Shown here: positions 35,353-45,571 of the stretch, piece by piece
Numbering within the stretch: the first letter of the stretch is position 1
Layout: each line of letters opens with the position of its first letter
The notes under the pieces: model-generated
What the model was told of the DNA's origin: nothing
What the model saw: only the letters and a program-made list of their open reading frames with translations
Databases searched by the model: none
Assembly (NCBI RefSeq): GCF_001742185.1
Contig: NZ_CP015750.1
Location: 1,116,001-1,180,000, forward strand
Reading direction: 5' to 3'
Source of the DNA: Pectobacterium wasabiae CFBP 3304
GTDB lineage: Bacteria > Pseudomonadota > Gammaproteobacteria > Enterobacterales > Enterobacteriaceae
DNA: 64,000 bases
Program-made: the position numbers and the translations under genes

Positions 35353-35718
35353 TCAGTCGATGGCCTGCTCGTCCTCTGCGCCCTTCGAAAGGAAATCGTC
35401 GCGCTGTTCTGCCCATTTCAGCATTGCATCCAGAGCGGGGCACAAGGCTTGCCCCCATTCTGTGAGCCGGTATTCAACCTTGGGCGGCACCTGAGGATAC
35501 AGCTTCCTTGAAACGATGCCATCAGCCTCTAGTTGCCGCAACTGCTGAGCCAGCATCTTCTGGGAAATGCCCGGAATCAACCTTTCTAAGTCCGAATAGC
35601 GTTGTACTTTTCCATCGAAAAGGTGGAAAAGAATGATGAGCTTCCAGCGGCCTTCAAGCAGTCGAATTACTTCTTCCACGCCAAGTGCAGCGGTGGCTGG
35701 TGTGTATACTTTCCTCAT
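35353..35718 (-). CDS. HxlR-family transcriptional regulator
   Basis: A 121-residue winged-helix regulator. ALGVEEVIRLLEGRWKLIILFHLFDGKVQRYSDLERLIPGISQKMLAQQLRQLEADGIVSRKLYPQVPPKVEYRLTEWGQAL is the complete HxlR/MarR-like fold, including the GRWK..IL helix and P.kVEY wing. It is divergent from the SnoaL-SDR pair (91 bp between starts) and so the likely regulator of that pair. No E. coli counterpart occurs at this position between slyX and slyD. Confidence 0.9.
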   Translation of the reverse strand: MRKVYTPATAALGVEEVIRLLEGRWKLIILFHLFDGKVQRYSDLERLIPGISQKMLAQQLRQLEADGIVSRKLYPQVPPKVEYRLTEWGQALCPALDAMLKWAEQRDDFLSKGAEDEQAID

Positions 35719-35809
35719 AACTCAGTAACTTACTTTTTTGTGCGTTCTTGATAAATAGATAGTCTATGGTGAAAATATCTGTACGGCAAACTATAGCGAG
35801 AACACGCTT

Positions 35810-36136
35810 ATGTCCTTTTCACTACCAAGCTCTGTTTCTACCTATTTCGAAATCAGCAACGGCTCAGACATTGCTCAAATAGTCCACTGCTTCACGCAGG
35901 ATGCCGTCGTCGTTGACGAAGGCCAGATATACCGAGGTCATGATGCCATCCAGTCCTGGCTGCTTGAGACTCAGAAAAAATTTGAGTACACCGTTGAGCT
36001 TGTCAGCGTGACCCAAGATGGCGATCGTTTATCAGCCACCGCCAATGTTGTTGGCAACTTCCCCGGTAGCCCTGTCCAGCTAGACCATCTGTTTGATCTG
36101 GCAGGCGGCAAGATCACGTTACTGGAGATTGTCTGA
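35810..36136 (+). CDS. SnoaL-like (NTF2-fold) polyketide cyclase family protein
   Basis: A 108-residue protein of the NTF2/SnoaL-like fold. [49 protein letters not shown], then a beta-rich end ([29 protein letters not shown]), is typical of small uncharacterised members. No catalytic residues can be assigned with confidence. Its stop overlaps the start of the next gene as TGATG, so it is made together with the SDR enzyme. Confidence 0.85.
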   Translation: MSFSLPSSVSTYFEISNGSDIAQIVHCFTQDAVVVDEGQIYRGHDAIQSWLLETQKKFEYTVELVSVTQDGDRLSATANVVGNFPGSPVQLDHLFDLAGGKITLLEIV

Positions 36137-36915
36137 TGTCCATGCGCATGGAATTACAAGACAAACGCGTCCTTGTGACAGCAGGCACCAAGGGGATCGG
36201 CAAAGCTGTCGTTGGTTTGTTTCGCGAACTCGGAGCAAAAGTGCTCACAACCGCACGAGAGCAGCCAACCGATAAATCGGCAGACATCTTTGTTGCTGCC
36301 GACCTGATGACGGTCGAAGGCTGCAACGTGGTGGCAAATGCAGTCATTGCCAACTTTGGAAGCGTGGACATCATCATCCATGTCCTGGGTGGCTCAACGG
36401 CACCAGGAGGAGGCTTCGCAGCATTGGGAGAAGACGAATGGCAGCGCGAACTGAATCTCAATTTGTTGCCTGCCGTTCGCCTGGATCGTGTATTGCTGCC
36501 TGGCATGCTGGCGCAAGGTTCTGGCGTTATCGTTCACGTCACATCAATCCAGCGTGAACTCCCTTTACCTGAATCGACTACCGCTTATGCCGCCGCGAAG
36601 GCTGCGCTTTCGACATACAGTAAAAGCCTATCGAAAGAAGTGTCACCTCAAGGTGTTCGCGTCGTTCGAGTGGCGCCAGGGTGGGTTGAAACAGAAGCAT
36701 CGGTTGCTCTGGCAGAGCGGATCGCCTTGCAGGCTGGAACTGACTATGAGGGCGGCAAGCAAATCATCATGAATTCGCTTGGAGGTATTCCATTGGGTCG
36801 ACCGTCGAGGCCGATTGAGGTAGCCAATCTCATTGCCTTCCTGGCATCGCCACTCGCCGCAACGATCACAGGGACAGAGCACGTGATTGATGGCGGTACG
36901 ATTCCAACCGTATAG
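36136..36915 (+). CDS. SDR-family oxidoreductase
   Basis: Short-chain dehydrogenase/reductase (259 residues). The cofactor motif is [14 protein letters not shown] near residue 13, an unusual T-A-G-x-x-G-I-G variant of TGxxxGIG. HVLGGS takes the NNAG place. The catalytic tetrad shows as the Ser of VTSIQ and YAAAKAAL (Tyr and Lys), and the C-terminal [14 protein letters not shown] is typical. The substrate is unknown. It is translationally coupled to the SnoaL-like gene and divergent from an HxlR regulator, an arrangement common in electrophile or xenobiotic response modules. Confidence 0.9.
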   Translation: MSMRMELQDKRVLVTAGTKGIGKAVVGLFRELGAKVLTTAREQPTDKSADIFVAADLMTVEGCNVVANAVIANFGSVDIIIHVLGGSTAPGGGFAALGEDEWQRELNLNLLPAVRLDRVLLPGMLAQGSGVIVHVTSIQRELPLPESTTAYAAAKAALSTYSKSLSKEVSPQGVRVVRVAPGWVETEASVALAERIALQAGTDYEGGKQIIMNSLGGIPLGRPSRPIEVANLIAFLASPLAATITGTEHVIDGGTIPTV

Positions 36916-37125
36916 GCAACATGAAAAATGACAGGCAATACAGAGCCAAAGCCCCGTTACCCGATGTGCGTGGGCCGAAGTAGGCTGGCTGATATTGCGC
37001 CGATGACCGCCACCTAGGCTGGGCTTGTTACTCAGCAAGGAATAGCCCTATGAACTTGGCTCACGGCGCCTTAACTGTCGGTGTGGCATGGGCAAAAGAT
37101 TTGGCTGCGCTGATGCTATCTTGAA

Positions 37126-37167
37126 ATAAAAAACCTCAGGTGATATTCATCAACCTGAGGTTTTTTT
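37126..37167 (-). terminator. Terminator of slyD
   Basis: AACCTCAGGT (37132-37141) and ACCTGAGGTT (37152-37161) form a 10-bp perfect stem flanked by A and T runs. It lies 16 bp past the slyD stop and can act in both directions. Confidence 0.92.
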
Positions 37168-37182
37168 ATGCGCTACGACCGA

Positions 37183-37767
37183 TTAGTGGCAACCACATCC
37201 ACCGTGGCCGCCGCAGCCGCCTTTACCGTGTTGGTGATCATGGTCATGATCGTGGTCATGGCCGTGACCGCCACAGCAGCCGTCGCCGTGTTCATGATCG
37301 TGTTCGCCATGAACGTGACCGTGCGCCAATTCTTCTTCCGTCGCTTCGCGAATCGCAATGACTTCAACATGGAAGCTCAGGTTTTGGCCTGCCAGCATGT
37401 GGTTACCGTCGACAACAACGTGGTCGTCTTCAACTTCGGTGATTTCAACCGGAACTGGACCCTGATCGGTTTCAGCCAGAAAACGCATGCCAACTTGCAA
37501 TTCGTCAACGCCCATAAAGACATCTTTCGGTACGCGTTGAACCAGATTCTCGTCATAGTTGCCGTAAGCGTCGTTGGAACCAATGTTCACATCAAACGTT
37601 TCGCCAGCTTCACGGCCTTCCAACGCGGTTTCCAGACCTGAAATCAGGGAACCGTGACCATGCAGATAGTCCAACGGCGCGCTCACCGGAGACTCATCAA
37701 CCAAAACACCGTCTTCTGTACGTACCTGATAGGCCAGGCTGACCACCAGATCTTTTGCTACTTTCAT
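37183..37767 (-). CDS. slyD: FKBP-type prolyl isomerase and metallochaperone SlyD
   Basis: Cytoplasmic prolyl isomerase, chaperone and nickel donor to hydrogenase maturation (194 residues). It shows MKVAKDLVVSLAYQVRTEDGVLVDESPVSAPLDYLHGHGSLISGLE, the inserted-in-flap domain (residues about 70-125), and EVEDDHVVVDGNHMLAGQNL. The last ~46 residues contain about fifteen histidines and five cysteines in HDHDHDH- and CCGGHGH-type runs, the metal-binding tail. Adjacent to yheV and kefB as in E. coli. Confidence 0.96.
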   Translation of the reverse strand: MKVAKDLVVSLAYQVRTEDGVLVDESPVSAPLDYLHGHGSLISGLETALEGREAGETFDVNIGSNDAYGNYDENLVQRVPKDVFMGVDELQVGMRFLAETDQGPVPVEITEVEDDHVVVDGNHMLAGQNLSFHVEVIAIREATEEELAHGHVHGEHDHEHGDGCCGGHGHDHDHDHDHQHGKGGCGGHGGCGCH

Positions 37768-37887
37768 GATATCTCCTACCGTTGGAAATCAAACTGGCGC
37801 AAATTGTAGCTGAAAAATGTCCCTATGTACCGTCTGGAATCAAAAAACGTCAACGGTTGGTGACAATGCCACCATGACACTCATCCC

Positions 37888-38082
37888 TCATTCTGGCCGG
37901 AAGATCCCGATAATATCGCTAGCCTGCGGGGCGGGTGCCGTCGTGGGTTCATCTGCCCGACTCTGGCGATATCCGCACTTTACGCACACCACCACCTCAA
38001 CGTCATCTTCTCGTCCAACCGCTAGCGTGTCCTGAGCCTGACACGTCGGGCACACCGCCCCGGCAATAAAGCGTTTACGCAT
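37888..38082 (-). CDS. yheV: YheV family putative metal-binding protein
   Basis: Small zinc-ribbon-like protein of unknown function (64 residues): MRKRFIAGAVCPTCQAQDTL, then VVVCVKCGYRQ and the C-terminal DIIGIFRPE. The CPxC..CxxC pair is a zinc knuckle. Two starts are possible, ATG at 38082 (GGGAG 5 bp upstream) or 38094 (GGAG 4 bp upstream). I choose the first because homologues start close to RKRFIAGA. It lies between kefB and slyD. Confidence 0.9.
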   Translation of the reverse strand: MRKRFIAGAVCPTCQAQDTLAVGREDDVEVVVCVKCGYRQSRADEPTTAPAPQASDIIGIFRPE

Positions 38083-38151
38083 ACTCGCTCCCATTACTCT
38101 CCGTTCTAAAATCTAGAACCTGGAATCTATTCTACTAGGCGTTATTTATTC

Positions 38152-39963
38152 TTACTCGTCGTCCTCATCCCACACACTTGGCCGGCGGCGCTCACGCAGC
38201 ATTTCGCGCTGGAAAATATCCTCCAGCTCACGGCGCGCCTCTTTTACACGAGAAATCTGCGCGACATCCCCCGTCAGTTGCGGCACCAGTTCACGCAGCA
38301 TACGCATATCGAGACGGCGAAAATGCTGTTGTGCACGCATCGCCTGATGAGGATGCATACCGAGGGTTACCAGCGTTTTACGTCCTAGCTCCAGCGCACT
38401 GGAAAAGGTTTCGCGCGAGAAATGTTTCACACCGGTTTGCAGCAACTCATGGGCTTCAACACGACCACGCGCCCGTGCCAGAATCTCCAAATTCGGAAAA
38501 TGCTGTTGGCACAGATGCACTATTTCCATCGTATCTTCCGGCGTATTACAGGTAATCACAATCGATCGTGCTTTGTCCGCGCCCGCCGAACGCAGCAACT
38601 CCAGCTCCGTGGCATCGCCATAATAAACCTTATAGCCATAGCTGCGCATCAGGCTAACGGCGCTGATATCCCGTTCAAGAACTGTGATCCGCATTTTGTT
38701 CGCCATTAATAAACGACTGATCACCTGCCCGAAACGTCCGAAACCCACCACAATCACCTGCGGTTCGTCATCCTCGACATAGGGTTTCTCATCTGGCACA
38801 TCCTGCACGTTATAGCGACGCGCTAAAATGCGGTCGATCGCCTGCATCAGCAGCGGCGTCGTCATCATCGATAACGTCACAGTCACCAGCAACAGCGGCA
38901 GTTGCTCACCTTTCAATACGTTAAATGACGCCGCCGCGGAAAACAGCACAAAAGCAAACTCGCCGCCCTGACTCAGCACGCCGGCAAACTGCAAACGCTC
39001 GGAGCGGCGCATTCGGTTAATCCGTGCAAGGAAGTAAAGTACAGCCGCTTTCACCGCCACCAGCACCAATACCGCAACCATAATTTTCACGATGTGGGTG
39101 TAGAGAATACCGAGGTTCAGCGCCATTCCTACAGAGATAAAGAACAGGCCTAGCAGCAAACCTTTGAACGGTTCAATCGCAATTTCCAGCTCATGTCGAT
39201 ATTCACTTTCCGCCAGCAGAATCCCGGCGATAAAAGTGCCTAACGCCATAGAAAGCCCTAATGCTTCCATAAACAGCGCAGAACCCAGCACCAGCAACAA
39301 CGCGGCGGCTGTGAACACTTCGCGCACGCCGGATGCCGCAATAAAACGAAACAGCGGACGCACCAGATAGCGACCACCGATTAGCATGCCGAGAAACGCA
39401 GCGACCTTCAGTCCGATCCGTTCCCAATCGCCGAAATCCCCCTGCACACCAGCCAGAATGGGAATCAGCGCCAGCGCGGGAATCACCGCCAGATCCTGAA
39501 ACAGCAGGACAGAAAAGCCAAGCTGACCGGACTCACTGCGGTTCATGCCTTTCTCACGCATCAGTTGCAGTGCCATGGCCGTTGACGACATCGCTAGCCC
39601 CACGCCGCCAATCAGCGCTGACTGCCATGAAAAGTCCGTTAGATATAATGCCCCACCGAGAATCAGCGCACTCAAGCCAACCTGAGCCGCCCCAACGCCA
39701 AAGATCGAACGGCGCAGCGTCCAGAGCTTTGCCGGATTCAGCTCCAGACCGATGATGAACATCAGGAAAACCACGCCCAGCTCAGAGAAGTGCAGGATGG
39801 CGTCCACGTCGCGAATAAAGCCGAGCCCCCAAGGGCCAATGGCGATCCCGGCGATCAAATAGCCCAATACGGCACCAATTCCTAATCGGGCAGCGATCGG
39901 TACAGCTACTACCGCAACAAACAAAAACAAGACTCCGGCGGTCAGTAGCGCGGAACTCTCCAT
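38152..39963 (-). CDS. kefB: Glutathione-regulated potassium efflux protein KefB
   Basis: Potassium/proton antiporter that acidifies the cytoplasm during electrophile stress, gated by glutathione adducts (603 residues). The N-terminal CPA2 membrane domain has about 12-13 helices ([61 protein letters not shown]). A cytoplasmic RCK domain follows ([17 protein letters not shown]). The ATG at 39963, 1 bp after kefG, matches homologues; the open frame extends upstream but is not used. Confidence 0.96.
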   Translation of the reverse strand: MESSALLTAGVLFLFVAVVAVPIAARLGIGAVLGYLIAGIAIGPWGLGFIRDVDAILHFSELGVVFLMFIIGLELNPAKLWTLRRSIFGVGAAQVGLSALILGGALYLTDFSWQSALIGGVGLAMSSTAMALQLMREKGMNRSESGQLGFSVLLFQDLAVIPALALIPILAGVQGDFGDWERIGLKVAAFLGMLIGGRYLVRPLFRFIAASGVREVFTAAALLLVLGSALFMEALGLSMALGTFIAGILLAESEYRHELEIAIEPFKGLLLGLFFISVGMALNLGILYTHIVKIMVAVLVLVAVKAAVLYFLARINRMRRSERLQFAGVLSQGGEFAFVLFSAAASFNVLKGEQLPLLLVTVTLSMMTTPLLMQAIDRILARRYNVQDVPDEKPYVEDDEPQVIVVGFGRFGQVISRLLMANKMRITVLERDISAVSLMRSYGYKVYYGDATELELLRSAGADKARSIVITCNTPEDTMEIVHLCQQHFPNLEILARARGRVEAHELLQTGVKHFSRETFSSALELGRKTLVTLGMHPHQAMRAQQHFRRLDMRMLRELVPQLTGDVAQISRVKEARRELEDIFQREMLRERRRPSVWDEDDE

Positions 39964-39964
39964 A

Positions 39965-40519
39965 TCAGCGTTCCTCTTCAGATAAAGGGGAGGATAACCA
40001 TTCGCCGTAGGCTCTGGCATGGCTTGATAACACATCGGGCTGTAAACGACGTGCCCAGTACACAATCATCGGGCGCATCCAATGCATACGGCACATGCCA
40101 GCCGTCAGTTCAAACGGGCGTAGCAAATCATCCATGGGGTAACGGTTGTTACCATCAACATGGTAAGCGTCTTCCGGTTCACCGGTCGTAATCACTGAAC
40201 GCCAGTATTTCCCCGCCAGCGCATTCCCGCCAATCCCATTGGCAAAACCACGGGATAACACCCTATCGAGCCACTCTTTCAGTAACGCAGGGCAGCTATA
40301 GGTATAAAACGGGTGTTGGAAAACAATGATCTGATGCTCACGCAGCAACTGTTGTTCGTGATGAATATCGATAAAAAAATCAGGATAGTGTGCGTAAAGA
40401 TCGTGCACGGTTACATTCGCCAACTGCTGCGCCGGTTGCAATAGGACCCGGTTCGCTACCGAGTCCTGTGGTTCCGGATGGGCATACAGCAGCAAAATTT
40501 TCGGTGGCTGCGACATCAT
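39965..40519 (-). CDS. kefG: KefG, quinone oxidoreductase ancillary subunit of KefB
   Basis: Flavodoxin-fold NAD(P)H dehydrogenase-like partner required for full KefB activity (184 residues). [73 protein letters not shown] and [15 protein letters not shown] match KefG closely. The ATG at 40519 (MMSQ) is chosen over one at 40540. Ends 1 bp before kefB. Confidence 0.96.
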   Translation of the reverse strand: MMSQPPKILLLYAHPEPQDSVANRVLLQPAQQLANVTVHDLYAHYPDFFIDIHHEQQLLREHQIIVFQHPFYTYSCPALLKEWLDRVLSRGFANGIGGNALAGKYWRSVITTGEPEDAYHVDGNNRYPMDDLLRPFELTAGMCRMHWMRPMIVYWARRLQPDVLSSHARAYGEWLSSPLSEEER

Positions 40520-40641
40520 TCCCCTCCAAAGCGTCGTCATGATAATCGTTTTCCGTTACCATGCAGCGCAACGACTAAAAACAGGACACCGCGTGTCCTG
40601 ATATGTCCATAATTTAACATACTCTGAACATACGGCGCTTT

Positions 40642-42549
40642 ATGATTGTTTTCTCTTCGCTGCAAATTCGACGTGGTGTACGCGTTCTAATCGACAACGC
40701 GACAGCAACGGTTAATCCCGGCCAGAAAGTCGGTCTGGTTGGCAAGAACGGCTGTGGTAAATCTACGCTGCTGTCATTACTGAAAGGTGAAATCAGCGCC
40801 GATGGCGGTAGCGCGACATTTCCGCAAAACTGGTCACTGGCCTGGGTCAACCAGGAAACACCAGCATTGGGCAAACCGGCGCTGGACTATGTGATTGACG
40901 GCGACCGCGAGTTTCGCCAGTTGGAAGCCGCGTTACAAACCGCCAACGAAGAGAACGACGGCAACGCCATTGCCACACTGCACGGCAAACTGGATGCGAT
41001 TCAGGCCTGGACGATACAAGCGAGAGCGTCAAGCCTGCTCAGCGGACTCGGGTTTTCTCAGCCACAGTTGCAACAGCCTGTCAGCGCCTTTTCCGGCGGC
41101 TGGAGGATGCGTCTGAATCTGGCACAGGCGCTGATTTGCCGTTCCGATCTGCTGTTGCTGGATGAACCGACCAACCACCTCGATTTGGATGCGGTAATCT
41201 GGCTGGAGAAGTGGCTGAAAAACTACGCCGGCACGCTGGTACTGATCTCGCACGACCGTGATTTCCTCGATCCGGTAGTGACTAAAATTCTGCACATCGA
41301 ACAGCAGTCGCTCAACGAGTACACCGGCAACTACTCCTCGTTTGAACGCCAGCGCGCCACCCGTCTCGCACAACAGCAATCGCTCTATGAGCATCAGCAG
41401 GAACGTGTCGCGCATCTGCAACACTATATTGACAGGTTTCGTGCGCAAGCAACCAAAGCCAAGCAGGCCCAAAGCCGGATAAAAATGCTGGAACGCATGG
41501 AGATGATTGCACCAGCGCATGTCGATAACCCTTTCCGCTTCAGTTTTCGCGCCCCGGAGTCGTTACCCAATCCACTCATGAAGATGGAAAAGGTCAGCGC
41601 TGGCTACAACGACAAGCTGATTCTCGAGTCCATCAAGCTCAATTTAGTGCCGGGTTCCCGCATCGGGCTGCTCGGCCATAACGGCGCGGGTAAATCCACG
41701 CTGATCAAGCTGCTTGCTGGCACGCTTGCTCCACTGAAAGGGGAAATTGGACTCGCGAAAGGCGTTAAGCTCGGTTATTTCGCTCAGCATCAGTTAGAGT
41801 TTCTACGTGCGGACGAGTCACCCTTGCAACATCTGGTACGTCTGGCAGAACGGGAAACGGAACAGCAACTGCGCGACTACCTCGGCGGCTTCGGTTTTCA
41901 GGGCGATAAGGTCACCGAAATTACCGAGCGCTTCTCCGGTGGTGAAAAAGCCCGTCTGGTGTTGGCGCTGATCGTCTGGCAGCGTCCGAATCTCCTGCTG
42001 CTCGATGAACCGACCAACCACCTCGATCTGGATATGCGTCAGGCATTGACCGAAGCGTTAATCGATTTTGAAGGCGCGCTGGTTGTCGTCTCGCACGATC
42101 GACACCTGATCCGTTCTACCACCGACGATCTCTATCTGGTACACGATCAGAAAGTAGAGCCGTTCGATGGCGATTTAGAAGATTACCAACAGTGGCTGGT
42201 CGGCCTGCAACGTCAGGAAAATGCGGCCGATGAAGCGCCCAAAGAGAATGCAGCCAACAGTGCGCAGGGTAGAAAAGATCAGAAACGTCGTGAAGCCGAA
42301 TTGAGAACACAAACTCAGCCGCTGCGTAAACAGATAACCAAGCTTGAGCAGCAGATGGAAAAGCTGGGTGAAACGCTGGCAGCGCTTGAAGCCCGACTGG
42401 CGGACAGTGCAATCTACGATATCAGCCGTAAGGCCGAACTCACTGACTGCCTGCAACAACAAACCAAAGTAAAAATCGAGCTAGAAGAAACAGAACTGTC
42501 CTGGCTGGATGCGCAGGAACAGTTAGAGCAGATGATGCAGAGCGAATGA
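40642..42549 (+). CDS. yheS: ABC-F family ATPase YheS
   Basis: Soluble ABC-F protein (635 residues) with two nucleotide-binding domains and no membrane part. Walker A motifs are GLVGKNGCGKST and GLLGHNGAGKST, signatures FSGGWRMRL and FSGGEKARL, and Walker B LLLLDEPTNHLDLD appears twice. The inter-domain linker FRAQATKAKQAQSRIKMLERME is the P-site tRNA-interaction region, and a C-terminal coiled coil extends to the end. ABC-F proteins act on stalled ribosomes; YheS is implicated in relieving nascent-chain arrest. Confidence 0.95.
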   Translation: MIVFSSLQIRRGVRVLIDNATATVNPGQKVGLVGKNGCGKSTLLSLLKGEISADGGSATFPQNWSLAWVNQETPALGKPALDYVIDGDREFRQLEAALQTANEENDGNAIATLHGKLDAIQAWTIQARASSLLSGLGFSQPQLQQPVSAFSGGWRMRLNLAQALICRSDLLLLDEPTNHLDLDAVIWLEKWLKNYAGTLVLISHDRDFLDPVVTKILHIEQQSLNEYTGNYSSFERQRATRLAQQQSLYEHQQERVAHLQHYIDRFRAQATKAKQAQSRIKMLERMEMIAPAHVDNPFRFSFRAPESLPNPLMKMEKVSAGYNDKLILESIKLNLVPGSRIGLLGHNGAGKSTLIKLLAGTLAPLKGEIGLAKGVKLGYFAQHQLEFLRADESPLQHLVRLAERETEQQLRDYLGGFGFQGDKVTEITERFSGGEKARLVLALIVWQRPNLLLLDEPTNHLDLDMRQALTEALIDFEGALVVVSHDRHLIRSTTDDLYLVHDQKVEPFDGDLEDYQQWLVGLQRQENAADEAPKENAANSAQGRKDQKRREAELRTQTQPLRKQITKLEQQMEKLGETLAALEARLADSAIYDISRKAELTDCLQQQTKVKIELEETELSWLDAQEQLEQMMQSE

Positions 42550-42573
42550 ATCTGGTCTCTCTCACCGGAAAGG

Positions 42574-42604
42574 CGTCGCGAGCGAAAAACCGCTCGCGAC
42601 TTTA
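42574..42604 (+). terminator. Terminator of yheS
   Basis: GTCGCGAGCG (42575-42584) and CGCTCGCGAC (42591-42600) form a 10-bp GC-rich stem with a 6-nt loop, followed by TTTA. The T run is short. It lies 25 bp after the yheS stop. Confidence 0.75.
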
Positions 42605-42615
42605 TCAAACCAGCA

Positions 42616-43218
42616 CTAATGCCAAATCAACAGCACGCAGGCGGCGGTCAGCAGCCCCATTGACACATTGAAGATAATCCACGCTTTCTTACTGCGCAGC
42701 AGTCGCCCAATCATCGTACCAAACCCGAGCCAGATGACGCCGGAAACCAAATTCACCAGCACAATGCCGATGCTTATCGCGATCACCGAATGGTTATAGC
42801 CTTCACCCGCCAGACTAAAACTGGCAACCGCGCCCAGCGCCATCAGCCACGCTTTTGGGTTCAGGAATTGTAGTAACCACCCTTGATAAAGCCGGATCGG
42901 CTGGGGCGGAGCAACGGACGTTTCCAGCCGTTCGTAAGCCGCCGTGGCGATTTTCCACGCCAGCCAGAGCAGGTAAGCACTACCGAGGACTTTCAGGATA
43001 AAATGCAGCGAAGGGTAAATCAGAATCAAACCGCCGACGCCGAATGCCACCAGCAGCAAAATACTCTGCATCCCCAGCATGATGCCGACCATCAACCACA
43101 GTGAACGCATAAAGCCAAAATTCGCGCCCGAGGTCGTCAACAGCATATTATTCGGCCCCGGCGTGATAGCCGCTACCCACAGAAAACCCAACATCGAAAG
43201 AAATAAACTCAGTTCCAT
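42616..43218 (-). CDS. LysE/RhtB-family amino acid exporter
   Basis: Inner-membrane exporter (200 residues) with about six helices. MELSLFLSMLGFLWVAAITPGPNNMLLTTSGANFGFMRSLWLMVGIMLG carries the family's ITPGPNN motif in the first loop, and the second half starts FLNPKAWLMALGAVASF. The ATG at 43218 matches family starts. The substrate is not predictable from sequence. It is inserted on the opposite strand between yheS and yheT, which adjoin in E. coli. Confidence 0.9.
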   Translation of the reverse strand: MELSLFLSMLGFLWVAAITPGPNNMLLTTSGANFGFMRSLWLMVGIMLGMQSILLLVAFGVGGLILIYPSLHFILKVLGSAYLLWLAWKIATAAYERLETSVAPPQPIRLYQGWLLQFLNPKAWLMALGAVASFSLAGEGYNHSVIAISIGIVLVNLVSGVIWLGFGTMIGRLLRSKKAWIIFNVSMGLLTAACVLLIWH

Positions 43219-43324
43219 TATTTGTGGGCGCTCCTGACCCAAATGTCGTACCAACTGGCAGCATTGAAGCTAACAGTGTGATATTGATCGTACAAGAGCC
43301 GACAACAAGATTTTCATATCCTTT

Positions 43325-44341
43325 ATGCATGACCATTTTCGTCCGCTAAGCGGTGCCCATAATCCGCATCTGCAAACGCTATTACCGCGCCTGATTCGGC
43401 GTCACGCGCAGTTCTCGCCAGTCTGGCAGCCGCTTGAATTACCCGACGGCGATTTTGTCGATCTGGCGTGGAGCGAAGCGCCCGAGCAGGCTAAGCATAA
43501 ACCGCGCGTGGTGCTGTTTCACGGATTGGAAGGCAGTTTTCATAGTCCCTATGCCCACGGCCTGCTGCATGCCTGCAAACAGCGTGGCTGGCTGGCCGTC
43601 ATCATGCATTTTCGCGGGTGCAGCGGTAAGCCCAACCGGATGAAGCGTATTTATCACTCCGGTGAAACCAGCGATGCCAGCTATTTTCTGCATTGGATGC
43701 AAGAGACGCTGGGCGGGGCTCCTACCGCCGCCATCGGCGTTTCTCTCGGCGGCAACATGCTGGCCTACCTGCTCGGTCAGCAGGGCGAAGCCTGTTCCCT
43801 GTCCGCCGCCGCCATCGTTTCCGCCCCCTTAATGCTCGAGCCCTGTAGCCGTCGGATGGAACAAGGTTTCTCGCGCGTCTATCAGCACTACCTGCTGCGT
43901 CTGTTGAAACAAAACGCCGGCCGCAAGCTGGCAGCCTACCCAGACACGCTGCCGATTCAGTTGCCGCAGTTGAAGCGAATCCGTCAGTTACGCGAGTTTG
44001 ATGACGTCATTACCTCACGTATCCACGGCTTTCGCGATGCGGCTGACTACTATCGACGCTGTAGTGCTCTGCCGCTATTGCCTAAAATACGCAAACCGCT
44101 GCTGATCATCCACGCAAAAGACGATCCTTTCATGACGCCGGAGGTGATTCCCGATCTGTCGCAGTTACCGTCTAATATTGAGTATCAGCTAACGGAACAT
44201 GGTGGGCACGTCGGCTTCGTAAGTGGTACGTTATTGAAACCGGAAATGTGGCTGGAACAGCGCATTCCCAACTGGCTTAGCCCATTTTTGGACCACGCCA
44301 CCGATTCTTCTTCAGGAACCCTTTTTACTCAGGAAACATAG
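43325..44341 (+). CDS. yheT: Hydrolase YheT (alpha/beta fold)
   Basis: Predicted esterase/hydrolase of the ABHD1/2-like family (338 residues). The oxyanion region is [17 protein letters not shown]; the nucleophile elbow GVSLGGNM contains the serine near residue 139. The acid is in [13 protein letters not shown] and the histidine in [11 protein letters not shown]. No signal peptide. yheU starts 1 bp after its stop. Confidence 0.93.
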   Translation: MHDHFRPLSGAHNPHLQTLLPRLIRRHAQFSPVWQPLELPDGDFVDLAWSEAPEQAKHKPRVVLFHGLEGSFHSPYAHGLLHACKQRGWLAVIMHFRGCSGKPNRMKRIYHSGETSDASYFLHWMQETLGGAPTAAIGVSLGGNMLAYLLGQQGEACSLSAAAIVSAPLMLEPCSRRMEQGFSRVYQHYLLRLLKQNAGRKLAAYPDTLPIQLPQLKRIRQLREFDDVITSRIHGFRDAADYYRRCSALPLLPKIRKPLLIIHAKDDPFMTPEVIPDLSQLPSNIEYQLTEHGGHVGFVSGTLLKPEMWLEQRIPNWLSPFLDHATDSSSGTLFTQET

Positions 44342-44342
44342 C

Positions 44343-44579
44343 GTGATTATTCCCTGGCAACAGCTCGATCCAGAAACGCTGGATAACATCATCGAATCGT
44401 TCGTGCTGCGCGAAGGCACTGACTACGGCGAACAGGAGCGCTCGTTGGCACAGAAAGTGGAAGATATCCGCAGCCAACTCCAATCGGGCGACGTAGTTTT
44501 GGTGTGGTCTGAGTTACATGAAACTCTCAATATTATGCCACGCGGCCAGCTCAATGCAGGAGGGCATGCCCCTTATTGA
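44343..44579 (+). CDS. yheU: YheU family protein
   Basis: Conserved protein of unknown function (78 residues): [46 protein letters not shown], then [15 protein letters not shown]. The start is GTG at 44343, 1 bp after yheT. The core matches E. coli YheU, about 72 residues. Confidence 0.92.
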   Translation: MIIPWQQLDPETLDNIIESFVLREGTDYGEQERSLAQKVEDIRSQLQSGDVVLVWSELHETLNIMPRGQLNAGGHAPY

Positions 44580-44701
44580 TCATGGCGAAAGGCGTGAAAG
44601 AGCGCGCCAAACATGCTAACAATGGGAACCATTACGTCTTTTTTGAGGATGCACGCAGGCTTCAGCCTATGTGGCATCGCGATCATGGAGTCACGCGCCT
44701 T

Positions 44702-45571
44702 ATGTCACATCAGCATCCGATTATTGCGGTTACCGGCTCCAGCGGAGCAGGTACCACGACAACCAGTCTGGCCTTTCGTAAGATTTTCCAGCAGTTTGAT
44801 CTACGCGCAGCCCAGTTGGAAGGCGACAGCTTTCACCGCTATACCCGCCCGGAAATGGACATGGCAATCCGCAAAGCGCGTGATTTAGGGCGACACATCA
44901 GCTATTTCGGCCCGGAAGCGAATGATTTCAGCCTGCTGGAACAATCGTTTATCGAATATGGCCTGCATGGGCGCGGCCAGACGCGGAAATACCTGCATAC
45001 CTACGATGAAGCGATCCCCTATAATCAGGTTCCCGGAACATTCACACCGTGGGAACCGATGCCGGAACCCACCGATATCCTGTTCTATGAAGGGCTGCAC
45101 GGCGGCGTAGTCACCGAACAAAATGACGTGGCACAGCATGTGGATTTGCTCGTCGGCGTGGTGCCAATCGTCAACCTGGAGTGGATTCAAAAGCTGATTC
45201 GTGACGTCAATGAACGTGGCCATTCACGTGAAGCGGTGATGGATTCCGTTGTCCGCTCCATGGAAGACTACATCACCTACATCACGCCGCAGTTCTCTCG
45301 CACCCATATCAACTTCCAGCGCGTGCCTACCGTGGACACCTCTAACCCGTTTGCCGCCAAGTCGATTCCGTCACTGGACGAAAGCTTCGTCGTCATTCAC
45401 TTTCAGGGGTTGGATAATATAGATTATCCCTATCTGCTCGCTATGCTGCAGGGTTCGTTTATCTCCCACATCAACACGTTGGTCGTTCCCGGCGGGAAAA
45501 TGGGGCTGGCGATGGAGCTCATCATGGCACCGCTGGTGCAGCGACTGATAGAAGGGAAAGCCATCGAATGA
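44702..45571 (+). CDS. prkB: Phosphoribulokinase-like protein PrkB
   Basis: P-loop kinase family protein (289 residues), related to phosphoribulokinase and uridine kinase; substrate unknown. The phosphate-binding loop is VTGSSGAGTTTTSLAF, with Thr where a classical Walker A has Lys, as in E. coli PrkB. VEGDSFHRYTRPEMDMAIRKARD-type sequence, FYEGLHGG and VPTVDTSNPFAAKSIPSLDESFVVIHF follow. The ATG at 44702 matches homologues. The open frame reaches back to 44576, overlapping yheU, but that segment is not conserved. Confidence 0.93.
   Translation: MSHQHPIIAVTGSSGAGTTTTSLAFRKIFQQFDLRAAQLEGDSFHRYTRPEMDMAIRKARDLGRHISYFGPEANDFSLLEQSFIEYGLHGRGQTRKYLHTYDEAIPYNQVPGTFTPWEPMPEPTDILFYEGLHGGVVTEQNDVAQHVDLLVGVVPIVNLEWIQKLIRDVNERGHSREAVMDSVVRSMEDYITYITPQFSRTHINFQRVPTVDTSNPFAAKSIPSLDESFVVIHFQGLDNIDYPYLLAMLQGSFISHINTLVVPGGKMGLAMELIMAPLVQRLIEGKAIE

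Noticed and set aside
37049..37123. 24-codon frame MNLAHGALTVGVAWAKD...
   Set aside because: Too short and without support; could be a trace of a lost gene between the SDR and slyD, but nothing identifies it.
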